Assembly (NCBI RefSeq): GCF_016907755.1
Contig: NZ_JAFBCN010000001.1
Span: 496,001 to 560,000, forward strand
Direction of reading: 5' to 3'
From: Cellulosimicrobium cellulans
GTDB lineage: Bacteria > Actinomycetota > Actinomycetes > Actinomycetales > Cellulomonadaceae
DNA length: 64,000 nt
The notes under the pieces are model-generated. The model saw only the letters and a program-made list of their open reading frames with translations, was not told the DNA's origin and made no database searches. Position 1 is the stretch's first letter, and every line of letters begins with the position of its first letter. Of this stretch, positions 24,826 to 32,356 are shown piece by piece. The translations under genes and the position numbers were made by a program.

Positions 24826-25626
24826 ATGGACGAGCACACGACGGGGCAGGTGGCCCGCGCGACGGGCCTGAGCGAGAAGGCGGTCCGCCTGTACGTGGAC
24901 CGGGGGCTGCTGACCGCCCGGCGCGCCACGGAGGCCGGGCCGCGCCTGTTCGACGAGGACCAGGTGGCGCGCGCCCGGCGGGTGCGGCTCCTGCGCGACG
25001 TCGGCCTCTCCCTCGTCGAGGTCGGCGAGGTGCTCGGCGCGCCGGACGCCGTCGCGGCCTTCGACGCCGTGTGGAGCGCGCGACGGTCCGCCGTCACGGA
25101 GTCGCTCACGGCGGGGGAGTACGTGCGGTCCGTGCTCGCCGGTGCGCCCCGCCTCGACGTGGAGGTCCGCCGCCGCGCGGTGGAGGAGCGGCTCGTGCTC
25201 GGCGCCGGGCGCCGTGCGACGCTCGACGAGCTGCCGCGCGTGCTCGCGGAGGCCACCACGGCCGTGTTCGAGGTGCTGCGCGCGGCGGGCGTGCCGCTCG
25301 CCGGGCACCCCTACGTCGAGTACCACGAGCGCGCGACGGAGGGGTTCGCCGCACGCGTCACCGTGCAGGTCCCCGTGGCCGAGGCCGTGCGGCCGCCCCA
25401 GGGGTTCGCCCTGACGACGGACGGCCCGCACGACGAGGCGTACGTCGCGCTGACCGCCGCGGAGGCGGACGACCAGGCCCGTCTCGTCCTGGTCCACGAC
25501 CACCTGTCGTCCGGGCTCGCGCTCGCCGCCGGCACCCCGGCCGGGGACAACCGCGAGATCTACCTGCCCACGTGGGCGGCCCGCGGTCCCGGCCCGGTCC
25601 TGGAGGTCTCGGTGCCGGTGGCCTGA
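24826..25626 (+). CDS. MerR-family regulator with GyrI-like ligand domain
   Basis: A 266-residue regulator. The N-terminal winged helix (about 1-70) begins TTGQVARATGLSEKAVRLYVDRGLL, followed by a coiled-coil dimer helix and a C-terminal domain (about 115-266) resembling GyrI-like effector-binding domains of BltR/BmrR-type activators (YVEYHERA and a two-fold beta pattern). It lacks the clustered cysteines of metal-sensing MerR proteins, so an organic ligand is likely. It is probably autoregulated through the dyad promoter directly upstream. No efflux pump is adjacent, so the target genes are unclear. It is convergent with the anti-sigma gene, 15 nt away. Confidence 0.85.
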   Translation: MDEHTTGQVARATGLSEKAVRLYVDRGLLTARRATEAGPRLFDEDQVARARRVRLLRDVGLSLVEVGEVLGAPDAVAAFDAVWSARRSAVTESLTAGEYVRSVLAGAPRLDVEVRRRAVEERLVLGAGRRATLDELPRVLAEATTAVFEVLRAAGVPLAGHPYVEYHERATEGFAARVTVQVPVAEAVRPPQGFALTTDGPHDEAYVALTAAEADDQARLVLVHDHLSSGLALAAGTPAGDNREIYLPTWAARGPGPVLEVSVPVA

Positions 25627-25641
25627 CGCGCCGTCGCCGGC

Positions 25642-26391
25642 TCAGACGTCGGCCGCGGCCAGCGCGCCGTCGACCCCCACGACGCCGAGCTCGAGGCGCG
25701 CGATCCCGTCGACGGGGACGGCGGACGACGCGCCGAGCCCGTCCGAGCTCCCCGCGTCGGTGGACGACCACGTCGCGACGACCTCCCGGGCGCCGGCGTC
25801 GTCCACGAGGACGAGCTGGTACGTCGCGCCGTCCTCCCACTCCCCGACGGGGTAGGAGCACGACCAGTCGAGACGCGTGCCCCACGCGGCCGGGGTGAGC
25901 GTGAGGTCGGCGCGCACGTCCGCCGCCCCGACGGGCTCCAGCGCGACCTCCGTCGTCCCGGCCGCGACCGGCGGCGGTGCGTCGTCCGGACGCGTGACGG
26001 CCACCCCGCCCGCGACGCCCGCCACGACCAGACCGACGGCCGCCGCGGAGAGCAGCACGCGGCGTCGGGCCCGACGCCGGCGCGCACCCGCGGCGACGGC
26101 CGCGAGCGGGACCACGGTGCCGCCGTCCCCGCCCGGCGCGCCGTCGCGTTCGCCGCCCGCCGCGTCCGGGCCGGTGCCGGAGCCCGCGCCGTCCGTGAGC
26201 GCGTCGGCGTGCTCGGCCGTGAGCATGCCGAGGATCCCGGGCATGCCGGCGAGCTCGCCGACGGCCGCCCGGCACGCGGGGCACGTCGTGAGGTGCTGCT
26301 CGAACGCGCGCCGGTCGCGCGGGCTGAGCGCACCCAGCACGTAGGCCGCGTCCCACTCGCGGTACGGGTCCGGGGGAGGGGTGGTGGTCAT
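25642..26391 (-). CDS. Membrane-bound zinc-type anti-sigma factor
   Basis: A 249-residue single-pass membrane protein. The N-terminal cytoplasmic domain has the ZAS signature HLTTCPACRAAV (His-x3-Cys-x2-Cys). One membrane helix lies at about residues 120-140 (VLLSAAAVGLVVAGVAGGVAV) and an extracytoplasmic domain of about 105 residues resembles the RskA type. It would hold the ECF sigma factor inactive until an envelope or redox signal. ATG 26391 overlaps the sigma gene's stop (ATGA), the usual coupling for such pairs. Confidence 0.88.
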   Translation of the reverse strand: MTTTPPPDPYREWDAAYVLGALSPRDRRAFEQHLTTCPACRAAVGELAGMPGILGMLTAEHADALTDGAGSGTGPDAAGGERDGAPGGDGGTVVPLAAVAAGARRRRARRRVLLSAAAVGLVVAGVAGGVAVTRPDDAPPPVAAGTTEVALEPVGAADVRADLTLTPAAWGTRLDWSCSYPVGEWEDGATYQLVLVDDAGAREVVATWSSTDAGSSDGLGASSAVPVDGIARLELGVVGVDGALAAADV

Positions 26392-26918
26392 GACGAGACT
26401 CCCTTCTCCTGCAGCGCGAGCCTCAGCGCGCGGAGCGCGTAGTGCATGCGGGACTTCACGGTCCCGGGCGGGACGCCGTGCGCCGCCGCCATCTCGGCCA
26501 CGGAACGCCCGTGGTAGTACGCGTCGACCACGACGGCCCGGTGCTCGGGCGAGAGCGACACGAGCGCGTCCGCGACGAGCCACGCGTCGAGGACGGCCTG
26601 CGTCGCGTCCGCCTCGCCGTGGTCGGGGACGTCGGCGCTCGCGAGCTCGCGCCGGTGGTGCGCGCTGCGCAGCTCGTCCACGACGAGGTTGCGCGCGACC
26701 GTGAAGAGCCACGCGCGCACCGAGCCCTCGGGGCGCTCCAGCACCTCGGGGTGGCGCCACGCGCGCAGCAGCGTCTCCTGGACCACGTCCTGCGCCTGCG
26801 CAGGGTCGTCGGTGAGGCGCGCGACGTAGCGCTCCAGCGCGGGACCGTGCGCGGCGTGGACCGCCCGCAGCAGGTCGTCGGCGTCGGCACGCACGCGCGG
26901 CACCTCCCCGTCCGTCAC
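26388..26918 (-). CDS. ECF RNA polymerase sigma factor (SigK-like group)
   Basis: A 176-residue group IV sigma factor with region 2 (about 15-85; DVVQETLLRAWRHPEVL and GSVRAWLFTVARNLVVDELRSAHHRRE) and region 4 (about 115-170; LSPEHRAVVVDAYYHGRSVAEMAAAHGVPPGTVKSRMHYALRALR). It is encoded between a YceI-like membrane protein and its anti-sigma factor, with 4-nt overlaps on both sides. Two divergent GAACC-N16-CGTC promoters upstream fit autoregulation. GTG 26918 is chosen for the GTGA overlap. The inducing signal is unknown. Confidence 0.92.
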   Translation of the reverse strand: MTDGEVPRVRADADDLLRAVHAAHGPALERYVARLTDDPAQAQDVVQETLLRAWRHPEVLERPEGSVRAWLFTVARNLVVDELRSAHHRRELASADVPDHGEADATQAVLDAWLVADALVSLSPEHRAVVVDAYYHGRSVAEMAAAHGVPPGTVKSRMHYALRALRLALQEKGVSS

Positions 26919-27601
26919 GACCCGGACGCCGGCACGAGGTCGAGGCCGAACTCGACGCTGCCCGCGTCGTCGACCGTGACGAACCCGAGGCTCGGCGCCT
27001 GGACGTCGAAGTCGGAGAACGTGATCGGCACGCTGCCGACCACCTGGACGCCGTCGGCGGTCGTGCCGACCTGGGCCTCGACGGTGACGGTCCGCGTCAC
27101 GCCGTGGATCGTCAGGTCGCCCGTGAGCTCGACGTCGGCGGTGCCCGCCGGGAGGTCGGCGGGCTCGGTCAGGGCGAACGTCGCGGTGGGGAACGTCCCG
27201 ACGTCGAGCGCGGAGCCGCGGAAGTAGGCGTCGCGCGGCGGCTCGTCGGTCGCGACGCTCGCCATGTCGACCTCGACCGTCGCCGCGGCGAGGGCGCCGT
27301 CCGCGACGGTGAACGACCCCGTGACCTGGTCCGTCCGGCCGGTCACGGTGACGTCCTCGCCCTGCAGCACCTCGTGCACGCGGTACCCCGCGTACGAGCC
27401 GTCGGCGACCGTCCAGTCCCCCGCGAGGCCGGCCGGGTCGAGCGCCGCCCCGTCGCCCGACGGCGCGTCGAGGGTCGGCTCCTCGGCCGCGGCCCGGTTG
27501 GACCAGTCCGCGTACAGACCGGGCCCGACCACGACCGCGGCACCGCCCAGCACCACGACACCGACCCCGACACCCACGAGCACCTTCGTCCTCCTGCGCA
27601 C
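26915..27601 (-). CDS. Membrane-anchored YceI-family lipocalin-like protein
   Basis: A 228-residue protein with one N-terminal membrane helix (VLVGVGVGVVVLGGAAVVVGPGLY) and an extracytoplasmic YceI domain: GDWTVADGSYAGYRV, VTGSFTVADG, DVGTFPTATFAL, and LTGDLTIHGVTRTVTVEA. YceI proteins are 8-stranded barrels that bind isoprenoid-like lipids such as polyprenols or quinones. GTG 27601 has GGAGGAGGGG at the right distance and is preferred to ATG 27619, whose GGAGG is only 1 nt away. It is the first gene of the sigma/anti-sigma operon under a candidate ECF promoter, suggesting that it serves or feeds back on the envelope signal. Confidence 0.87.
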   Translation of the reverse strand: MRRRTKVLVGVGVGVVVLGGAAVVVGPGLYADWSNRAAAEEPTLDAPSGDGAALDPAGLAGDWTVADGSYAGYRVHEVLQGEDVTVTGRTDQVTGSFTVADGALAAATVEVDMASVATDEPPRDAYFRGSALDVGTFPTATFALTEPADLPAGTADVELTGDLTIHGVTRTVTVEAQVGTTADGVQVVGSVPITFSDFDVQAPSLGFVTVDDAGSVEFGLDLVPASGS

Positions 27602-27645
27602 GTCCCCTCCTCCGATCATCCTCCGTCGACCCCGTCACCCAGGGA

Positions 27646-27670
27646 GACGAGGCAGGAGCCGGATCGGTTC
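27646..27670 (-). promoter_or_regulatory. ECF-type promoter for the YceI-sigma-anti-sigma operon
   Basis: On the minus strand, -35 GAACC (27670-27666), exactly 16 nt, then -10 CGTC (27649-27646). The -10 ends about 45 nt before GTG 27601. GAACC/CGTC at this spacing is a common ECF promoter form. An identical arrangement points the other way 26 nt away. Confidence 0.7.
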
Positions 27671-27695
27671 AGTCGGGCCCGGCGCGCGGCCCGGT

Positions 27696-27720
27696 GAACC
27701 GCGCGGCGGCCCGTGTCGTC
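27696..27720 (+). promoter_or_regulatory. ECF-type promoter for the secreted-repeat lipoprotein gene
   Basis: On the plus strand, -35 GAACC (27696-27700), exactly 16 nt, then -10 CGTC (27717-27720), about 53 nt before ATG 27773. It mirrors the promoter at 27646-27670; the two -35 elements form the inverted repeat CGGTTCA/TGAACCG. Confidence 0.7.
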
Positions 27721-27772
27721 ATGAGAGTAGGGGCCGTGCTCGCGACCCCGACCGTGCTCCCGAGGAGTCGAC

Positions 27773-28357
27773 ATGCGACGCACCCAGACCACGACCGCCA
27801 CCACCGTCCCCACCTGGGCCGTCGCCGCGACGCTCGCGACCACCCTGGTGGGGGTGCTCGCCGGGTGCTCCGGCGGGGGAGGTGGCCTCTACGGGGGAGG
27901 CGGGAGCAGCCCGTCCACGGACTCCGGCACGACGAGCGACGGCGCGACCGGCGACGGCACGGGGTCGGGCGGTGCGGGGCCGGTCCTCGGTACGGCGGAC
28001 TCGTCGCTCGGCACCATCGTGGTCGACGGGCAGGGCATGACCGTCTACTACTACGACAAGGACACGAAGGGCTCCGGGACGAGCGCGTGCGAGGGCGAGT
28101 GCGCCGCCGCGTGGCCTGCGGTCCACGCGGCGAGCGCGGACCCCGAGGTCGACGGCGTCACGGCCGAGGTCGGCACCATCACAGGCGTCGACGGCGAGCT
28201 TCAGGTCACGGTCGACGGCCGCCCCGTCTACACGTACGCGGCCGACCAGGCCCCGGGCGACGTGTCGGGTCAGGGAGTGAACGGCGTCTGGTACGTCGTC
28301 GCGCCGGACGGCACCGAGATCATGGACGCCGCCCCCGCAGCCGGGTCGGGTTACTGA
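27773..28357 (+). CDS. Lipoprotein of the COG4315 secreted-repeat family
   Basis: A 194-residue lipoprotein: type II signal peptide with lipobox VLAGC (Cys 32), a Gly/Ser/Thr-rich linker (33-70), and two copies of the short secreted repeat: SLGTIVVDGQGMTVYYYDKD with ACEGECAAAWPAV, then ELQVTVDGRPVYTYAADQAPGD with GVWYVVAPDG. The two repeat cysteines sit in C-x3-C. The family is common in Gram-positive and soil bacteria with unknown function; a redox or haem-related role has been suggested but is not shown. An ECF-type promoter directed at the gene suggests membership of the adjacent sigma regulon. A hairpin follows, shared with the convergent peptidase gene. Confidence 0.85.
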   Translation: MRRTQTTTATTVPTWAVAATLATTLVGVLAGCSGGGGGLYGGGGSSPSTDSGTTSDGATGDGTGSGGAGPVLGTADSSLGTIVVDGQGMTVYYYDKDTKGSGTSACEGECAAAWPAVHAASADPEVDGVTAEVGTITGVDGELQVTVDGRPVYTYAADQAPGDVSGQGVNGVWYVVAPDGTEIMDAAPAAGSGY

Positions 28358-28359
28358 CC

Positions 28360-28379
28360 CGCCCGCCCGGGCGCGGGCG
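28360..28379. terminator. Hairpin between convergent lipoprotein and peptidase genes
   Basis: CGCCCGC (28360-28366) pairs perfectly with GCGGGCG (28373-28379) around a 6-nt loop. It fills most of the 38-nt gap between two convergent stops and probably ends both transcripts. Confidence 0.5.
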
Positions 28380-28395
28380 AGCCGAGTCCCTCCCG

Positions 28396-29244
28396 CTACC
28401 GTCCGGTCGTCGAGAAGTGCTGGTAGTCCACGGGGCTCTCCCAGGCCCCGCCCCACGACCAGCCGGCAGCGGCGAACGCCCGCACCACGACGTCGTCGGG
28501 CAGGATGACGCCGGGTGCGGGCTCGCGCGCGACGAAGGCGGCACCGGCGGGCGGCGCGACCGCCGTGCCGCGGACCCACGGGTTCTCGACGGGATTGACG
28601 TCGATCGCGCGTCCGAAGGAGTGCTCGGACCACCGGTCCGTGCCCGCGACGGGGCGGCAGTTGAAGGCCGACGTGTTGTCCGCCGCCATGCTCGCGTCGT
28701 CGTCCCCGCCGAAGTCGTCGACGAGTCGCATCGACCGGATCGGGTACCCGGCGTCGAACAGCGTGCGGAACACCGTCACCACCCCGTCCGCGACGTCCGC
28801 GTGGACGACGAGCTCGCCCGTCGCGACACCGCCCTCGAACGTGCGGTGGCTCAGCGTCAGGTACCGCAGGTCGGAGAGAGGCACCGGGCAGCCCTCGCGC
28901 CAGGACGAGGGAGTCATGCGCGCCGCGAGGCCGGCGTCGATCCCGGAGACGGTGCTCTCGAAGACGGGCGCCTGCGGGACCGCGGGCGGCGCCGACGCGG
29001 GCACCTTCTGCGGTGCGGGGCCGCCCCGGTCCGGTGCCGCCGCAGCGGGAGCAGGCGCCGCCGGCTCGGGCGGTGCCGAGCGGTCTGACGGCCCGGGGGC
29101 GGGTACGGCCGTGGGCGAGGAGCCGACCGGGGACGTCGGGTTCGCGGCGGGCCCGGGTGAGCAGGCGACGAGCAGGCTCGTGCTCAGCAGCAGCCCGAGC
29201 GTCGCGACGGTGCGCGCGGCGGGGGAACCCGACGACGAGGCCAT
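28396..29244 (-). CDS. M15-type D-Ala-D-Ala carboxypeptidase-like lipoprotein
   Basis: A 282-residue lipoprotein (lipobox LVAC, Cys 28) with a Pro/Ala-rich linker to about residue 95 and a C-terminal M15-type metallopeptidase-like domain. Zinc-ligand motifs are visible: SEHSFGRAIDVNP (His and Asp) and WGGAWESPVDYQHFS (second His, about 275). Such enzymes trim peptidoglycan stem peptides or hydrolyse cell-wall crosslinks. The long linker could span part of the wall. It may be alone on its transcript; the next gene upstream on the strand begins after a gap of about 2.5 genes, and 62 nt separate its start from the VOC gene's stop. Substrate specificity is not readable. Confidence 0.83.
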   Translation of the reverse strand: MASSSGSPAARTVATLGLLLSTSLLVACSPGPAANPTSPVGSSPTAVPAPGPSDRSAPPEPAAPAPAAAAPDRGGPAPQKVPASAPPAVPQAPVFESTVSGIDAGLAARMTPSSWREGCPVPLSDLRYLTLSHRTFEGGVATGELVVHADVADGVVTVFRTLFDAGYPIRSMRLVDDFGGDDDASMAADNTSAFNCRPVAGTDRWSEHSFGRAIDVNPVENPWVRGTAVAPPAGAAFVAREPAPGVILPDDVVVRAFAAAGWSWGGAWESPVDYQHFSTTGR

Positions 29245-29306
29245 GGGGCCAGTCTCCGCCCGGCGTGGGGTGCTGGCTCGCGCTGACCCGGCTCCGCGGC
29301 GTCGGG

Positions 29307-29720
29307 TCAGGCGTGGTCGAGCGGCGGCGAGCTCAGGCAGAACGGGTGGCCCTCGGGGTCGGCGTAGACGCGGAAGAGGTCGTCGGGGTGACCTTCCTCC
29401 TCCGGCGTCCCCGTGAGCGGGCGCGCGCCGCACGCGACGGCGTGCTCGTGCGCCGCGGCGAGGTCGGGCACGTCCAGGTCGACGTGCACCCGCGCGCCGC
29501 CGGGCCACGGCGGGACGTCGGCGTCGGACCGCTGGAACGCGAGGCGCGACGCGCCGCCCGGGATCTGGAGCGACAGCCAGTCGTCGCCAGCCGGGTCCGT
29601 GCTCTCGTGGCCGGGGGTGTACTCCCAGCCGGTAAGGCGACGGTAGAACTCGGCGAGCGCGCGCGGATCCCGCGCGTCGACGGTCGCGTTGCGGAGCCGC
29701 ATCGGCCGTGGGTCGGCCAT
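29307..29720 (-). CDS. VOC-family (glyoxalase/bleomycin-resistance fold) protein
   Basis: A 137-residue single-domain VOC protein with two beta-alpha-beta3 halves: LRNATVDARDPRALAEFYRRLTGWEY at the N-terminus and RVHVDLDVPDLAAAHEHAVACGARPL ... FRVYADPEGHPFCL at the C-terminus. It fits the uncharacterised glyoxalase-like group common in actinobacteria. The usual metal ligands are only partly recognisable, so catalysis is uncertain. It begins 2 nt after the stop of the endonuclease IV gene, so the two are probably co-transcribed by chance or as a stress unit. Confidence 0.82.
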   Translation of the reverse strand: MADPRPMRLRNATVDARDPRALAEFYRRLTGWEYTPGHESTDPAGDDWLSLQIPGGASRLAFQRSDADVPPWPGGARVHVDLDVPDLAAAHEHAVACGARPLTGTPEEEGHPDDLFRVYADPEGHPFCLSSPPLDHA

Positions 29721-29722
29721 GG

Positions 29723-30505
29723 TCAGCCGAGCTGCTCGCGCAGCCACGCGACGTCGACGGGGACCTCCGCGTGCGTCTCGCACACGACCGACGTGCCGGC
29801 AGCGCGCACGACGCCGAGCAGGAGCTCGGGGTCGATCGTGCCGGCCGTGAGGCCGGCGTGACGGTCGGCGCCGGAGCCCGCGGTGTCACGGCTGTTGTTG
29901 AGGTGCACGAGGTCGACGCGGCCGGTGATGGCACGCACGTCCTCGACCGCCGTGGTGAGGTCGATGCCGCCCGCCCACGCGTGGCACGTGTCGAGGCAGA
30001 ACCCGACGTTCTCGGCGCCGTCGGCCTGCTGGATCGCGGCCCACAGGCCCTCGATGCGCTCGAGTCGCCGGGCCATGGAGAAGTCGCCGCCCGCGGTGTT
30101 CTCGACGAAGACGGTCACGTCCGTCTGGAGCGCGTCGATCGCCTTGCGCCAGTTGTCGAACCCCTTCTCCGGGTCCTCCTTCGCGGTGACGTGCCCGCCG
30201 TGGACCACGACGCCCGTCGCGTCGACCGCCGCCGCGCCGTCGACGATCTGCTGGAGCAGCTTGCGGCTCGGGATGCGGATGCGGTTGTTGGGGCTCGCGA
30301 CGTTGATGACGTACGGGGCGTGCACCACGAGCTCGAGGTCCGCCGCCGCGGCGGCGTCCTTCAGGGCCTCCGCGCCGCCCGGGAACGTGAACTCCGGTCC
30401 CTTCCAGGACTGGGGGTCGCCGAGGAAGATCTGGGCGACGTCCGCGCCGATGCTCGCTGCCTGCGCGATGACGTCCGACTGGTCGAGGTGGGCTCCGATC
30501 CGCAT
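29723..30505 (-). CDS. nfo: Endonuclease IV (AP endonuclease)
   Basis: A 260-residue TIM-barrel AP endonuclease that cleaves 5' to abasic sites in base-excision repair. The zinc-ligand motifs appear in order: VVHAPY and VVVHGGH (His), VFVENTAGG (Glu), FCLDTCHAWAGG (Asp, His), VHLNNSRDTAGSGADRH (His, Asp, His) and VVCETHAE (Glu). It is slightly shorter than E. coli Nfo (285). ATG 30505 is the first good start; the upstream in-frame TTG lacks a Shine-Dalgarno. The divergent gene is the GH39 enzyme with its own operator. Confidence 0.93.
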   Translation of the reverse strand: MRIGAHLDQSDVIAQAASIGADVAQIFLGDPQSWKGPEFTFPGGAEALKDAAAAADLELVVHAPYVINVASPNNRIRIPSRKLLQQIVDGAAAVDATGVVVHGGHVTAKEDPEKGFDNWRKAIDALQTDVTVFVENTAGGDFSMARRLERIEGLWAAIQQADGAENVGFCLDTCHAWAGGIDLTTAVEDVRAITGRVDLVHLNNSRDTAGSGADRHAGLTAGTIDPELLLGVVRAAGTSVVCETHAEVPVDVAWLREQLG

Positions 30506-30587
30506 GGGGACCAACCTACGCGGAGCCGCCCACGGGCGCGGAGCGGGCCGCGACCCGGGGTGGGGAGGTGTCGCCGAGCAGAAAATC

Positions 30588-30606
30588 CATCAGTTTGATT
30601 TATACT
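30588..30606 (+). promoter_or_regulatory. Promoter of the GH39 gene with ROK-type operator
   Basis: The -10 TATACT (30601-30606) is near-perfect, but no good -35 is seen. It is overlapped by CATCAGTTTGATTTAT (30588-30603), which matches CATCGAATTGATTTAT at 38814-38829 in 13 of 16 positions. The core ATC-x5-TTGAT-like segment is a near palindrome. This AT-rich patch stands out in the sequence. Binding by the ROK protein encoded downstream is inferred. Confidence 0.6.
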
Positions 30607-30675
30607 CGTCGGACGGCGCGAGCGCGTCGAGCGCCCGTGCGTCGGCACGTCGCGCGCACCCGACGAGGAGGACGA

Positions 30676-32265
30676 GTGGCCGAGCCGATCACCCTGCACG
30701 CGAGCGCGACGGAGACGGGGCGACCCCTGACCCACTTCTGGAGCACGGTCGTCGGCGCCGGGCGCGCGAACGAGGGGCTGCGCGCCGACTGGCAGCGCCA
30801 CCTCGCCGAGGTGCGCGCGGAGTGCGGGTTCGAGTACGTGCGGTTCCACGGCCTCCTGCACGACGACATGTTCGTCTACACCGAGCGCGAGGACGGCACG
30901 CCCGTCCTGAACTTCCAGTACGTCGACGCGCTCTTCGACGCCCTGCTCGACGCCGGGGTGCGGCCGTTCGTCGAGCTCGGCTTCAGCCCCCGCGCGCTCG
31001 CCCGCGAGACGGAGACCGTGTTCTGGTGGGGGGCGCACGGCGCGCCTCCTGTCGACCTCGACCGGTGGTCGTTCCTCGTGCGCTCGCTCGTCGAGCACTG
31101 GGTCGCGCGCTACGGCCTCGCCGAGGTCCGCGCGTGGTACTTCGAGGTCTGGAACGAGGCCAACCTGCGCGGCTTCTTCCGCGGCACGCGCAGCGAGTAC
31201 CTCGCCCTCTACGCCGCGTCGGCCCGGGCCGTGAAGGCCGTCGACGAGCGCCTGCGCGTCGGCGGTCCCGCGACGTCGAACTTCGTGCCCGACGCCCGCT
31301 TCGACGGGGAGGCCGAGGACTTCCAGGTGCACGAGGCGACGCTCGGCGCCGACCTCGACGCCGTCGACTGGAAGCCCGTGTGGCTCGAGGCGTTCCTCGA
31401 CTTCTGTGAGCGTGAACACCTGCCCGTCGACTTCGTCTCGACGCACCCGTACCCCACCGACTGGGCGCTCGACGAGCACGGCCAGGGCGCGCGCCTCACG
31501 CGCGAGGTCGACGCGACCCCGAAGGACCTCGCTCTCCTGCGCCGCCTGGTCGACGCCAGCGCGTTCCCCGACGCCGAGATCCACCTCACCGAGTGGAACT
31601 CGTCGTCCTCCCCTCGCGACTTCACCCACGACACCGTGCCCGCCGCCGTCTACGTCGCGCGGTCGGTGCTGCGCTCGATCGGCACCGTCGACTCCCTCGC
31701 GTACTGGACGTTCACCGACGTCTTCGAGGAGGGCGGCGCGGGCGACGAGATGTTCCACGGCGGGTTCGGCATGATCACGCTCCAGGGCGTGCCCAAGCCG
31801 ACCTTCCACGCCTACCGCATGCTGCACGCGCTCGGCGACACCCTGCTCGCGACCGCCGACGACGGCGTCGTGACGCGCGACGACGCGACCGGCCGCGTCA
31901 CGGCGCTCGTGCACCACTACCCGGCCGAGGTCACGCGCTCGGTCCCCGCCTCGTTCGACGACCGCACCGTCGCCGACGCGACGGAGGCGGCGGGCTCGCC
32001 CCGCGACGTCGCGCTCGTCGTCGAGGGGCTCGCGCCCGGCGCCGTCGTCGAGCTCGAGACCCTCGACCCCGAGCACGCCAACCCGGTCGCCGCGTGGCGC
32101 GCGATGGGCGCGCCGTCGTCGCCGACGCGCGAGGAGACCGCGCTCCTCGACGCCGCCGCCCGCGCGACGCGGCGCGAGTCCGTGGTCGTCCCCGCCGACG
32201 GCGTCCTGCGGGTCGAGCGCACGCTCGCGCCCTGGTCGCTCCTCCTCGCCCGACAGGTCGCGTGA
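30676..32265 (+). CDS. Intracellular GH39-family glycosidase (beta-xylosidase-like)
   Basis: A 529-residue protein without a signal peptide, so it acts on imported oligosaccharides. It has a TIM barrel (about 1-370) and a C-terminal beta-sandwich. The clan GH-A residues are visible: acid/base Glu in FEVWNEANL (E161) and nucleophile Glu in IHLTEWNSS (E306). GH39 includes beta-xylosidases and alpha-L-iduronidases; the exact sugar cannot be told. GTG 30676 follows GAGGAGG. The gene lies upstream of the ROK repressor gene on the same strand, and its promoter shares an operator with the enolase/transporter region at 38.8 kb. Confidence 0.87.
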   Translation: MAEPITLHASATETGRPLTHFWSTVVGAGRANEGLRADWQRHLAEVRAECGFEYVRFHGLLHDDMFVYTEREDGTPVLNFQYVDALFDALLDAGVRPFVELGFSPRALARETETVFWWGAHGAPPVDLDRWSFLVRSLVEHWVARYGLAEVRAWYFEVWNEANLRGFFRGTRSEYLALYAASARAVKAVDERLRVGGPATSNFVPDARFDGEAEDFQVHEATLGADLDAVDWKPVWLEAFLDFCEREHLPVDFVSTHPYPTDWALDEHGQGARLTREVDATPKDLALLRRLVDASAFPDAEIHLTEWNSSSSPRDFTHDTVPAAVYVARSVLRSIGTVDSLAYWTFTDVFEEGGAGDEMFHGGFGMITLQGVPKPTFHAYRMLHALGDTLLATADDGVVTRDDATGRVTALVHHYPAEVTRSVPASFDDRTVADATEAAGSPRDVALVVEGLAPGAVVELETLDPEHANPVAAWRAMGAPSSPTREETALLDAAARATRRESVVVPADGVLRVERTLAPWSLLLARQVA

Positions 32266-32315
32266 GGGGCCGGACCATGCCCGCCGGTGGGAAGATGTGG
32301 CGGGGCGGGCGCCCG

Positions 32316-32337
32316 GCCCGGTCGTCGTCGACCGGGC
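32316..32337 (+). terminator. Hairpin between the GH39 and ROK genes
   Basis: GCCCGGTCG (32316-32324) pairs perfectly with CGACCGGGC (32329-32337) around a 4-nt loop. It ends 7 nt before the AAGGAGG Shine-Dalgarno of the ROK gene. It may end or dampen the GH39 transcript and so keep repressor levels low. Confidence 0.5.
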
Positions 32338-32356
32338 GCGAGCAAGGAGGCAGGGC

